A stretch of DNA of 27,219 nt. It comes from Bilabrum cf. latius. Lineage: Eukaryota; Bigyra: Bicosoecida; Bigyra; Bicosoecida. Positions 16,425 to 25,911 of the stretch are shown here, piece by piece (within the stretch, counting starts at the first letter, position 1; every line of letters starts with the position of its first letter). The position numbers and the translations under genes are program-made. The notes below the pieces were generated by a model. The model was not told the origin of the DNA and ran no database searches. It was given only the letters and a program-made list of their open reading frames with translations. The stretch is from contig CBCXTV010000026.1 of the NCBI GenBank assembly GCA_965178125.1, positions 1 through 27,219 of the forward strand, read 5' to 3'.

Positions 16425-16554
16425 TCACCTGTGCGGAGGGGTTGGATGCCCGATGTGCAAAAGAGAGGATATTGTCCGTCGGCGTTCTCTCTTCACCTTG
16501 TGCGGAAGGGTTGGGTGCCTGATTTCAGACAGAGAAGGTCTCGTCCGTCGGGAG
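16425..16554 (+). repeat. Two tandem ~61-bp copies after the Rep fragment
   Basis: 16425-16485 and 16493-16554 share TGTGCGGA, GGGTTGG, AGAGA and GTCCGTCGG with a 68-bp period. Confidence 0.55.
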
Positions 16555-16971
16555 CGCTTAGGAATACTTCCGGATGGGGCGTCCAGACGCGGTCCAGGAC
16601 CTCCAGCCCGTCGGGGTCAATGTCGCCCGCGCCGTCCGTGCCTTTGACGCCCTCTGGATCGATGATGCCCACGATCTTTGTCATCTCGGACGACACACGG
16701 CCCAGCTGCTCTTTGGTAGTGCATTACCTCATTGACCCCGGAAGCGTTGAATATTTAATGAAGACCCTTCGGAGGCTGACGAAGTTTGTCAGCTTGTCGG
16801 AGCGCAGCCTGGGTCCTTGTCAACAAACATGGAGGGTTTCGGGGCGGATTTCCAGCGTTCCGCCTTGATTTCGAGTGCACTTCGAGGTCGGGATCGAAGC
16901 GGGGCGGGCGCTTCGTCATCCTCTGTGATACGCTCAGGAGGCGCCGACTTGATGCCCACCTTGTCCCCCAA
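16493..16971 (-). pseudogene. Possible minus-strand gene fragments
   Basis: Two minus-strand frames look protein-like by composition: GDKVGIKSAPPERITEDDEA (upper part, near 16971) and MTKIVGIIDPEGVKGTDGAG (near 16696). They are separated by stops and could be exons or decayed coding sequence. No domain is recognised; confidence is low. Confidence 0.2.
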
Positions 16972-17410
16972 TCACTCCAGACGTAACTGGGGAACTCCTC
17001 CCGTCGTGGGCCGGGTACGCCTCCGAATCCCACGCGAGCCGTTCCCCGCGGCGCACCGATAAGTGCCGCTGCAAGCGCACCAAGACTAGAGCGTTCTGCA
17101 GAACAACGTACTCCCTTCGCTCGGGAGCGTGGCATTTCAAGCAGTGCAGTGCGCCGGTTCTCGTGCACGCCCAGTCGCGCGGACGCCGCAGGTGGCTTGG
17201 CCGTAGGATAGAATTAGTCGCGGGTCGGTTTTGCATGTCTTCCCTCTCCTCTTGATATGGTACAGAAAGGCAAGAGCCTGACGATGCAGACGGAACTCCT
17301 GGATTTCACCGCCAAACTCCTAGTCAAGACAGCCCTCGACTAAACAGACGCCGAGTTATCTTGAGCAGCATCCCACGACGCAGTGATGTGGACGGCAAGG
17401 GTGATGCCAT
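16972..17410. other. No supported gene; one Cys-rich open frame
   Basis: A + frame from about 17058 to the stop at 17255 lacks an ATG at its head and reads KCRCKRTKTRAFC, then WHFKQCSA. It may be a remnant of a Cys-rich protein. Nothing else is recognisable. Confidence 0.3.
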
Positions 17411-17550
17411 GCTTTCCGGGCCTCCCATGTGACCGCTTTTTGCGTACCGAAACACTTTCCGAGGTCGACGCCCCGGCGGAGCACGCCGGCGCGGCGGCAA
17501 GCGTCGATGTTGCGGGCGGCCCAGCCATGAGGCACATGATCAAGTACGCG

Positions 17551-17764
17551 GAAAGCACGCAGAGCGTCGTCAATCCGTTCGTGAGCCGCGAGTTCCAAAA
17601 GGTCTTCGAGCACATCCCCCCGGAAAGCACGCAGAGCATCGTCAATCCGTTCGTGAGCCGCGAGTTCCAAAAGGTCTTCGAGCACATCCCCCGGAAAGCA
17701 CGCAGAGCATCGTCAATCCGTTCGTGAGCCGCGAGTTCCAAAAGGTCTTCGAGCACATCCCCCG
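17551..17764 (+). repeat. Three tandem copies of a 24-codon unit (array 1)
   Basis: Units start at 17551, 17623 and 17694 (72, 71 and about 71 nt). Each encodes ESTQS(V/I)VNPFVSREFQ followed by KVFEHIP, taken from the protein at 3-1262. The 71-nt unit breaks the frame, so this array is not a continuous coding repeat. Confidence 0.85.
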
Positions 17765-18159
17765 GATGATGTCGAGCATGCGGACGCCCTGCTCCGGATG
17801 ATGTCGGCCATGCGGACGCTCTTCCCAGACCTTGCGCGGCAGCGGGACGAAAATGGAGCTCTCCCTGCACCGCAAGCACGCCGGAAACCTGGTGCACTTC
17901 CACGTATGCATGACGGACTCCGAGAGGTCGCATCGTTGTCGCGTGGCGGAGGATTTCATTTGGGCCGGCAGCAGGCCGAATGTCGTGTACGGCTTTTAGG
18001 TACCGAACCCGAGCTCCCGGCAGCAGCGCAGGCGGCATGCTTGGGGCGGCACGTGGATCTTCGACGACGCCATTACGCTCAGCGATTGCGGGTCGAGGTT
18101 GCAGATCGACGCGCCGCAGTCGAAGCTCTTGGCGATGGTCGTGCCCCGGAAGTCGGGCC

Positions 18160-18851
18160 GCGATGCGCTCTCGATCTCGGAAAGGGCGGGAGTCCGTTCT
18201 TGCATTCGGAATGGGCGGGGAGTTGCTTTTCCTGGGAGCATGTGCGAGATTCCTTCTCCGCGGGTCCTCTTTCGGCTTCGGCAGTCAGCAGCGCACTCTG
18301 CGGGAACGGCATTCTCCGAGTCTCTTTGCCGATGATGTCTGAGGAGAAACCGTCCGAGAGCATTGCTGTTTCCTTGGGAGACGGCCGCAATCTTCGTGGG
18401 CGTCGAGGCGCCGGTGATATGGGAAACGAGGGCGGCATGTTGGCGCGCGAGGTCGACGCCCCGGCGGAGCACGCCGGCGCGGCGGCAAGCGTCGATGATT
18501 CGGGCGGCCCCCACATCGAGAGCGGCGGCGCGGAGGCGGCGTCCACGGGGATGCTCGGAGAGGAGAGCGGCAAGGCAGCGCCGAAGGAGGACGCCGAAGA
18601 CGACGGCGGCAAGAAGACGGAGGAGGAGGATGCTCGCGGCGGTGGACGTGCTGTGGTGCCCGGAGGTAATGACGACGTATGGACCGACGCAGCCGCTTGG
18701 AAGGCGGGTGGCGGCGTGGCAGAGGCATTGTCATCGCAGCGTGTGAATCTTGCGCACACTGCCGGGGCGGTCTCTGGCGCTGATAGCTGGGATCTATGGG
18801 AGACCCCTGCGAAGTCGTCATGGGGGGAGACGTACGTGCCGCGGCAGGTCG
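18160..18851 (+). repeat. 692-bp copy of the 5' part of the CxxC-2 locus
   Basis: Constant offset of 10045 from 8115-8806, with no difference seen wherever I compared. It includes the MMSEEKPSES start, so a protein with the CxxC-2 N-terminus fused to foreign sequence would be read (frame 17798-18886). Confidence 0.9.
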
Positions 18852-18906
18852 TGCAAGCGTCGATGTTGCGGGCGGCCCAGCCATGAGGCACATGATCAAG
18901 TACGCG

Positions 18907-19122
18907 GAAAGCACGCAGAGCGTCGTCAATCCGTTCGTGAGCCGCGAGTTCCAAAAGGTCTTCGAGCACATCCCCCCGGAAAGCACGCAGAGCGTCGTCA
19001 ATCCGTTCGTGAGCCGCGAGTTCCAGAAGGTCTTCGAGCACATCCCCCCGGAAAGCACGCAGAGCATCGTCAATCCGTTCGTGAGCCGCGAGTTCCAAAA
19101 GGTCTTCGAGCACATCCCCCGG
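18907..19122 (+). repeat. Three tandem copies of the 24-codon unit (array 2)
   Basis: Units start at 18907, 18979 and 19051, each exactly 72 nt, so the frame is kept and a 3 x 24-residue repeat is encoded within the open frame 18796-19269. Confidence 0.85.
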
Positions 19123-19342
19123 ATGATGTCGAGCATGCGGACGCCTGCTCCGGATGATGTCGGCCATGCGGACGCTCTTCCCAGACCTTGCGCGGCAGCG
19201 GGACGAAAATGGAGCTCTCCCTGCACCGCAAGCACGCCGGAAACCTGGTGCACTTCCACGTATGCATGACCGACTCCGAGAGGTCGCATCGTTGTCGCGT
19301 GGCGGAGGATTTCATTTGGGCCGGCAGCAGGCCGAATGTCGT

Positions 19343-20000
19343 GTACGACGTATGGTCAGACGCAGCCGCTTGGAAGGCGGGTGGCGGCGTGGCAGACGGG
19401 AAGGATGTCGGAACCTGGGGTTCATGGAAGACGCCTGCGAAGTCGTCATGGGGGGAGCCGTACGTGCCGTGGCAGGTCGCGCCGGAGCCGGCGGAGGAGG
19501 CGACATGGACTTGCAACGCGTGCCAGGGCCTAAGCCCCGGTCAGAGTACTTCAAGAAGTGGAAGGACTGGATCCAACCAGTTTGCCGGGTGTGTTGCGAC
19601 AAGTTCGACAACGCGACGCCGTGGTGGGTGAGGTGCAAGAATTGCAAAAACGAGTTTCCGGCGTACCGATTTCCCCAGATCCGCCGGAAGAGGGAGAACC
19701 TGCGCTACTTCTTCCCTGAGGACTGGTGCGCGAAGTGCCTGGTTGCGCGTGGCTGGAGTCTCCATGATGTCCGTTCCTCTGCGGGTGAAGCGAAGCGTTG
19801 GGTGCCAAAAGCTTGCGCGAATACCGCTGACGGCGACAACGACGCTCGTGCTCCCGCGCGCGACGAGCCTTCTGCAGGGGACGCCGCCTCGTGCAGCAAC
19901 GCCGTGCGTCAGAGTCCTTCGCGTGACGAGGCCTTGGACGATATCAACCGGGCCATGGAGCTTCTCCGGAATGCGGAGAAATTCATCTCCGCGATGCCAT
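19343..20000 (+). pseudogene. Second, diverged copy of CxxC protein 2 (frameshifted)
   Basis: It matches 8629-9330 with many substitutions and a short replaced segment around 19398-19430. A 1-nt deletion near 19527 (CAGGGCCTAAGCCCC versus CAGTGCTGCAAGCCCC) removes the second CC of the first module and shifts the frame. After it the frame is open and keeps CRVCC, CKNC and CAKC. The open frame 19154-20155 joins a Rep piece, this domain, a CxxC-3 piece and the start of the glycosyltransferase copy. Confidence 0.75.
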
Positions 20001-20040
20001 CGTGCATGCAGTGTGCGGTGCAGGACCAGTTGATGCAGGG

Positions 20041-20966
20041 CATCGTCAAAGACCAGGCCCTCTTGGATATCTTCTCCGGCAAGATAACGGACTGGATCAA
20101 ATACCATCCGGCCACTCTTGGGGCGATCCAATCCCATCGAAACGCATGGCTGTGAGCTGAGAACCACACGCCGACGGAATGGCTCATGGTTGTCGAGGAT
20201 GATATCGAACCTCGCGAAGCATGCGTGGATCGGCTACTCGTAGTTCTTCACGCCATCGCGAAAACCCCAAGGTGACGCAGATGGCCATGTTAGCGGGGTC
20301 AGAAGCACCGAGAATGGTCAGCCTCCAGCGCGGAAACTCCACCTCCATCCACAACTGCGAGCGCCTCTTGGACGTGCGGACCTATCCGGCGCACTGGGTA
20401 GACAACACATTTGTGGTCCCCTTCCACGTCGGCATGGGCCTAAAGTGGTATCTCATCAGCCCGGAGGGGAGGAAGGCGCTCCTGAAGATGCGGATCCCGA
20501 ACCGAAGCTTCGAACGCTGCGTCTGGCGCCGCATCTTCGACACGTTCCAAGGGCCGGTATGTAAGTGGGAAGATTGCTTCCGCATGACATCTGTGCTGGC
20601 AGCCAGCCCGGTCCTCGCATCGACTCCCGAGAGCATGGACACGGAGTGGGGGGCTCGGGACGACGAAGTGCGGATGCAGGGCACAGTATGAAACCGTACA
20701 TAATGATCGACCCGAGTGACGACTGGACTCTTGGCGAGCGATTAAACACATTGTCCGTCGTGATGTCCGTGTGCGCGGCCCTGAGTTGGGGGGTTGTCCT
20801 CGTCTGGGAAAAAACAGAGCGCGTGCCCATCTCCTACGAAGACTTGTGCGGTGTTCACGAGCACGCCGGCGAAACCTCGAGTTTTGGCATCAAGATCGTG
20901 TCGCGGCCAGGCTGTACGACGGCGGCAAGAAGACGGAGAAGGAGGATGCTCACGGTATCGCCCTGA
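20041..20966 (+). pseudogene. Broken, 5'-truncated copy of the GT25-like gene
   Basis: It matches 26115-26952 closely. Relative to that copy it has TGG to TGA at 20153-20155, four instead of five A at 20261-20264 (frameshift), and six instead of seven G at 20648-20653. With six G the reading ends at 20691 on an ATGA overlap (20688-20691), where a second frame starts MKPYIMIDPSDDW and runs to 20966. The homology stops at 20876, inside this second frame, after which the micro-mosaic follows. Confidence 0.8.
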
Positions 20967-21052
20967 TCATCTGCACGACTTCGTGGGGCTCCATGACGTA
21001 ACGGCGAGCGAGAACATTGACTGGTGGCGTGGCTGGAGGATCTCGGGAACAC

Positions 21053-21212
21053 ACGGCGGGCGAGCCGTTTTTCAAAAGGAGCACGGGTCCTTCGGGACGC
21101 CATTTCACTTACGGCGGGCGAGCCGTTTTCCGAATGGTGCGGGGGTCCTACTGATGCACACGGCGATCGCTGGTTCACTCACGGCGGGCGAGCCGTTTTC
21201 CGAATGGTGCGG
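21053..21212 (+). repeat. Three tandem ACGGCGGGCGAGCCGTTTT units
   Basis: Units start at 21053, 21111 and 21181 (58 and 70 bp apart). Units 2 and 3 also share CCGAATGGTGCGG. No gene is visible here. Confidence 0.75.
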
Positions 21213-21354
21213 AGTCCTCCAGATGACCACGGTGATGGGTGGCAGCATGTCATAGGCGCGCCGTCGGAAGCTTCCCCTTCGAGTGCTGCCTAAAACTGAG
21301 AAACCTGGAGATCCTAGCATCGTATGGAGGCAAGAGGTAACACCTTGGGGTCCG

Positions 21355-21431
21355 TTCTCCGCTTCAATTCCTGTCCCAAATCCGATTCCCATTTCGAGAC
21401 CGAAAAAGGTGACCCGGAAAACGACGGTACT
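21355..21431 (+). repeat. 77-bp repeat, copy 1 (copy 2 at 22941-23017)
   Basis: Starts TTCTCCGCTTCAATTCC and ends CGACGGTACT in both copies, with no difference seen. The copies bracket the foldback and the satellite. Confidence 0.85.
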
Positions 21432-21690
21432 TATTTCTGAACCGTTTTCCGGACGCTTTCCGGGCCTCCCATGTGACCGCTTTTTGCGTACCGAAACACG
21501 TTCCGCGCGTGAGGAGCAGATGCGGATCTCCGCGGGGTCCTATTTGTGTCTTTTTTCGGGGGACGAAATCGGGCGCACTTCTCGTGCCGATTTGTGGTCG
21601 TCTCTGAAACCGGCTGCGAGTCGGGAAAGGTGCCCGAGATGCTCGTGTCCTTGGCTTCGTATTTCTCCGCATATTCTTCAAACGCGGGCG
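21432..21690 (+). repeat. Copy of non-coding block 7793-8053
   Basis: Starts exactly where the 77-bp repeat ends. It is followed by 17 bp identical to transposase positions 12021-12037 and then about 34 bp related to 9334-9367, so this is a second, smaller mosaic. Confidence 0.85.
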
Positions 21691-21733
21691 GCAGTGGCTC
21701 CTGCGCGGGAGCTTCCCGAGTGGGTCCGTCGTG

Positions 21734-21930
21734 CAGTGCGCTGGGTAGGTCCGCAGGTCAAGGAGGCGTTCGCAGTTATAGACGTAGGTGGAGTTTGCGA
21801 GCTGCCGGCCGACATGCTCATGTGGTGACCGGAGGTCACCACATGAGCATGTCGGCCGGCAGCTCGCAAACTCCACCTACGTCTATAACTGCGAACGCCT
21901 CCTTGACCTGCGGACCTACCCAGCGCACTG
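21734..21930. repeat. Perfect 97-bp foldback (inverted repeat, 3-nt spacer)
   Basis: Arms 21734-21830 and 21834-21930 are exact reverse complements around GGA. The right arm is glycosyltransferase-related coding sequence in the + orientation; the left arm is its inverted copy. It is either a genuine foldback duplication or a polymerase-switching artefact. Confidence 0.9.
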
Positions 21931-21995
21931 AGCAGACAACGCATTTGTGGTCCCCCTCCACGTCGGCATGGGCTTGAAGTGGTACCTCAGGAGGA
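21834..21995 (+). pseudogene. Third, diverged GT25-like fragment
   Basis: It reads YNCERLLDLRTYPAH, then a stop in place of Trp (TGA at 21929-21931), then ADNAFVVPLHVGMGLKWYL, matching NCERLLDVRTYPAHW and VDNTFVVPYHVGMGLKWYL of the 25912 protein. The divergence is greater than between the other two copies, so it comes from another paralogue. Confidence 0.7.
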
Positions 21996-22012
21996 TTTCA
22001 CTTGCGCCGGCC

Positions 22013-22920
22013 CCCCAGGATTTCGCCAAAAATGGCCGATCCGCACAAGGAATTTAAGTTGCGGCGACACAGCTCGGACCCCGGCTTTTTTTTGGCTGTT
22101 TCGGGGCCCCAAGAGGGCTCCCGGCCCCAAAAAGGGCAAAACGCGAGGTTGTGGTGGAAAAAATGGGCCCCAAGGAGCCCCCAAACGACGCAAAACGCCA
22201 CGTTGTGGTGGATTTTAGAGCCCCTAAATCGCCCAAAAAAGACGCAAAACGCCACGTGGTGGTGGATTTTAGAGCCCCTAAATCGCCAAAAAAGACGCAA
22301 AACGCCACGTTGTAGTGGATTTTAGAGCCCCTAAATCGCCCAAAAAAGACGCAAAACGCCACGTTGTGGTGTTTTTTTTGAGCGTTTTCGGGGGGCTCGG
22401 AAGGGGACCCCCCCAGGATTTGGCCAAAAATGGCCGATCCACACAAGGACTTTAAGTTGCGGCGACACAGTTCGGGCCCCGGTTTGTTTTTGCGGTTTGG
22501 GGGCCCCGAGAGGGCTCCCGGCCCCAAAAAGGGCAAAACGCGAGGTTGTGGTGGAAAAAATGGGCCCCAGGCAGCCCCCAAACGACGCAAAACGCCACGT
22601 TGTGGTGGATTTTAGAGCCCCTAAATCGCCCAAAAAAGACGCAAAACGCCACGTTGTGGTGGATTTTAGAGCCCCTAAATCGCCCCAAAGAGACGCAAAA
22701 CGCCACGTTGTAGTGGATTTTAGAGCCCCTAAACCGCCCTAAAAAGACGCAAAACGCCACGTTGTGGTGTTTTTTTTTTGAGCGTTTTGGGGGGGCCCGG
22801 AAGGGGACCCCCCCAGGATTTGGCCAAAAATGGCCGATCCACACAAGGAATTTAAGTTGCGGCGACACAGTTCGGGCCCCGGGGTTTGTTTTGCTGTTTG
22901 GGGGCCCCAAGAGGGCTCCC
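22013..22920 (+). repeat. 400-bp satellite with a nested ~54-bp unit
   Basis: CCCCAGGATT marks unit starts at 22013, 22411 and 22811 (398 and 400 bp). Each full unit has a head (CCAAAAATGGCCGATCC, TTTAAGTTGCGGCGACACAG), a middle (GGGCAAAACGCGAGGTTGTGG) and three or more tandem ~54-bp copies of CAAAACGCCACGTTG followed by GTGGATTTTAGAGCCCCTAA. There are about 2.3 units. Long open frames here come from the repeat, not from a gene. Confidence 0.9.
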
Positions 22921-22940
22921 GGGAGGCCCTAGAGTGGCCC

Positions 22941-23017
22941 TTCTCCGCTTCAATTCCTGTCCCAAATCCGATTCCCATTTCGAGACCGAAAAAGGTGACC
23001 CGGAAAACGACGGTACT
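22941..23017 (+). repeat. 77-bp repeat, copy 2
   Basis: Same sequence as 21355-21431. It follows the truncated third satellite unit directly. A diverged relative of this copy and its next 90 bp lies around 24690-24860. Confidence 0.85.
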
Positions 23018-25911
23018 CTCCGTCACTCCATCTGGCGGCGAAAATTGCCTCAGTTTCCGGTCCCCGATTCCGGGCCCAGGGACCCCCGAAATTCCCGATT
23101 CCGCGCAGTGCCGAAAGCTCGACATAAACCACAAACACGACACACAACACAACACGATAGCGCCTCCCCACGCGCGGGATTGGGTCCTTCCGCTCGCTGC
23201 ATGTGAGCTGCAGTGTGTTCTTGCCGGGAATGTCACTGGAAGTCGCGCTGCAGTCTGCTCAGGGCGCCTTATGACCATGAAGGCGTCTCAGCACCCGCGA
23301 CGGCAAGAGGGGGCACGCACGACGTTGCGAAGCACCCGCCCTGGGTGAAGAAACTGCGTATCCACAGGAGTCACGTTCAGGTGCGCGAGAATTGGAAAGG
23401 CGGGGTAACTGGTGCAGAGGAGCTTGTTCGCAGCGCGGCTTCCACCAGCGCCGCTGACGGTAAGATGCATCGGTCTCGGTACATGAGTCGGCACGGTGTT
23501 GCGTGATTGACTTCACGATGCGGGAGTGTGCAGCCTTCCGCAGCGGGAGAATTGTATCTCCCCACGACCGCCGAAAAAAAAAAAGGCTATGCTGGACTCG
23601 TTCCAGGGAAGGCTATGCGATGAGTATCTCTAGGCGCTTTCCGGAAGACCCACCCACTACACGCTGGTCAGCCCTCCCAAGCGGGAGTGAACCGCGGAGC
23701 CGCGGGCCCGTGAGCGCTGCTGCTACGATCATTTCTGCCCGTTTGACTCTCGCCCACTCTTGCCGTGACCAAAGACGCGCAGATCCTTATGACGCATGAC
23801 ACCTCGTCGAGGTGTCGAGACTGCCTCACATTCCCGTTACGGAGACCCACAGCACTGCGACAACGAAATCGGTCACGAAGAGAGCAAGAGGCCGCGCACC
23901 TGAGCATCACAAAAACCCCGAGAGACATAAACAACACCGTACCGTGAAGTCCCTGCGACGAGGGGATGCTAAGCGGCTCCCACGGCGGCTCCTCTGCGGG
24001 AGAAGCTGCCGCAGACCTCGAGATGGGATGCACATGATTGCGAAGATTGCGGAACTCGTCCGAAGCCGGTCGCACGAGGGTCACAGCGAATGGAGGCATA
24101 TCTATGAAATAGAGTCTGCGTGCAAAGCAGCATTCCAAACGATCGTCCGCATTCTTCCGAGCAAATCCTTGGGAGCACACATCCTGCGGACGACATCTCT
24201 TTTCTATCCACCCCAGCGTACTCCCCGCACACACTTCTCGCGAATGATTGAGAATTCTGTGCGGCACATGTAATATCAGGCTACCATGATACGCGGAATG
24301 GCGTGCTATTGCTCGCACGTTCGTGCGCCCCCTTCCGAATGCGCTTACCACATCACTATGTTCGTCGGCAACCGTATACACCGTAGGGGTCTTCCCTCCG
24401 ACACCAAGCGTACACGACTGGCCGTAATAGCGCAGCGTAGATGTTTCGGACGTCGCCCAGGACAAGTGTCGACGCCCGGTTCGTCACGATCACTACGTGT
24501 GCACTTCACTCACCGCCCTCCAGCCGCTAGACTTCTTTTGGAACGCGACATCCTACGACGCGCTATGACACGTAGCCGTAAACCGCAGACGGCCTCGCGT
24601 TCACTGCTTGCAGCGCAAGAGCGTGAACGAGAACCGCCCGCGTGGCACACCTTCGCAGGCGCGGAAGACAAAAAGTTCCTTCTAAGCTTGTATTCGGGTC
24701 CGAAAGCCAAATTCCACTTCGGGGTCGAGAAGGGCGACCCGGGAAATCACCGTACGCTCTGTGAATCCATTTCCCGGGGAAAGTCCCCGAGTTCCCGCTA
24801 CCCGGTCCCAGGCCCAGCGACCCAGGAAAGTTCCCGTCCCCCCGCATGCGGAAACCTCCCACGAAGCACGCCCACCTCACGCTTCACACGCAAAAGTCCA
24901 GGAGTCAAATCCATTCCGGACCCAGCAGTTCACCCCCCGTGACGATTGGGAAAGGCTCTTGCACACACCTTCTCGTCCGAGCAGTCTATGGAGCACACGC
25001 CTGTCTTCGTTGCCTTTTCCGGCCAAAAATGCAGGGAGTTCGAAGGGGAAGTAGCAAACGCGGAAGACCGCTTTCGAAACGCAGGTGCTCAGGGAAAAAC
25101 AACCAGAGCGTCCCTGATCCTCGGCAGAGCCGTCCAGGAGGGACGGGCACGGACGGGCATCGCAGATCTTGCAGCGCCACCATTCGCCGGGATGGGCGAC
25201 CGGACGAGGGCGACCACAAGTACGTAGCGTGCGACGTCCGTCAGTCGCCATGTTGCGCTCATTCGCTTTCGCGGCACGACTTCCAGGGCCGGCCTTACTC
25301 ACTCCTCGGAGTCCGCGTGTGGATTCTCCCCTGCGCACGATCTGCCGCTCTAGATGCTACACAAAGATCCCGCTCGGATGACCCCCTCTGTGCATTCTGC
25401 AAGATTTTACGCGCCTCCATTCAATGCGCGAAGCATGCACCGCAGCAGTCTGAGTCCGGTGACCACCTTCAATAGCGTGGGACAAATTCCGTCCGCGATG
25501 TGCATTCGGGCATGCTCCCCTTTCCGAGTCTCTGTGACCCGTAGTGCGTCCGCGGCCAACGACTCAGGACTCCACGATGGTACGCACGAGTTGCATTCCT
25601 TGCACGAAGCGTGCGGAGAGAAAGCGATGCTCAGACATCGAGGCGCTTGGAGGGTCTGCACACGACATGCTTCGAGAGGCCATGCAAACATGCGAAACCA
25701 GAACTGAGGTTCCTCATCGTTCCTGCTGTCGAGCGCTCAATTGGGGCATCGGATCAGGACGAAGCTCGCGAAGAGAGGACGCGGGTGTCCCCATCCAAAA
25801 ATCCGCCGCCTTCAAGGCTCATGTTCCCGGATCCTGCATTCGCGAGTTTCGGGAGCAGAAGTGCAAGATCGCCGCTGGACACACAGCGCATGCCATTTCC
25901 CGTCTCTGGAG
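23018..25911. other. Long stretch without a supported gene
   Basis: I see no domain or motif in either strand. Open frames on + (23812-24273, 24286-24942, 24846-25475) and - (23668-24465) have no recognisable content. The part 24690-24860 resembles 22950-23110 (GGCGACCCGG, CCCAGGCCCAG-like, GTTCCCG). A short A run is near 23575. The rest looks like decayed, unassignable sequence. Confidence 0.5.

Larger units (their letters stand above)
17411..20991 (+). other. Mosaic of fragments from the window's own genes
   Basis: Block by block on the + strand: 17411-17455 matches 7816-7860; 17461-17524 matches 8404-8467; 17522 onward matches 712-815, with its 3' part in three tandem copies; 17764-17812 matches 811-845 twice; 17821-17851 matches 4799-4829; 17850-17994 matches 5105-5249; 17999-18159 matches 13471-13631; 18160-18851 matches 8115-8806; 18853-19122 repeats the 17497 block; about 19125-19345 repeats 17765-17993; 19343-20000 matches 8629-9330; 20002-20042 matches 13838-13878; 20041-20876 matches 26115-26952; 20889-20915 matches 13929-13955; 20916-20953 matches 8555-8592; 20951-20991 matches 5909-5949. 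Orientation is kept throughout. The breakpoints share at most a few bases. Confidence 0.9.

Noticed and set aside
20153-21931. TGA read as tryptophan (alternative genetic code), suggested by TGG to TGA at 20153 and 21929
   Set aside because: Rep, the transposase, CxxC-2, CxxC-3 and the 3-1262 gene all end on TGA, and the affected copies also have frameshifts or truncations, so these are ordinary decay.
22002-22910. Long open frames on both strands in the satellite
   Set aside because: They are translations of the 54-bp and 400-bp repeats; no independent evidence of coding.
22013-22920. CRISPR-like array
   Set aside because: The tandem units are contiguous or nearly so, with no unique spacers of constant length.
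23668-24465. 265-codon minus-strand frame and + frame 23812-24273
   Set aside because: The two overlap on opposite strands, neither has a motif or a repeat-supported frame.
24286-24600. A LQPLD-like translation near 24520 resembling the third transposase motif
   Set aside because: Only a few residues match, the surrounding frames are broken, and no other DDE motif could be placed; chance is likely.
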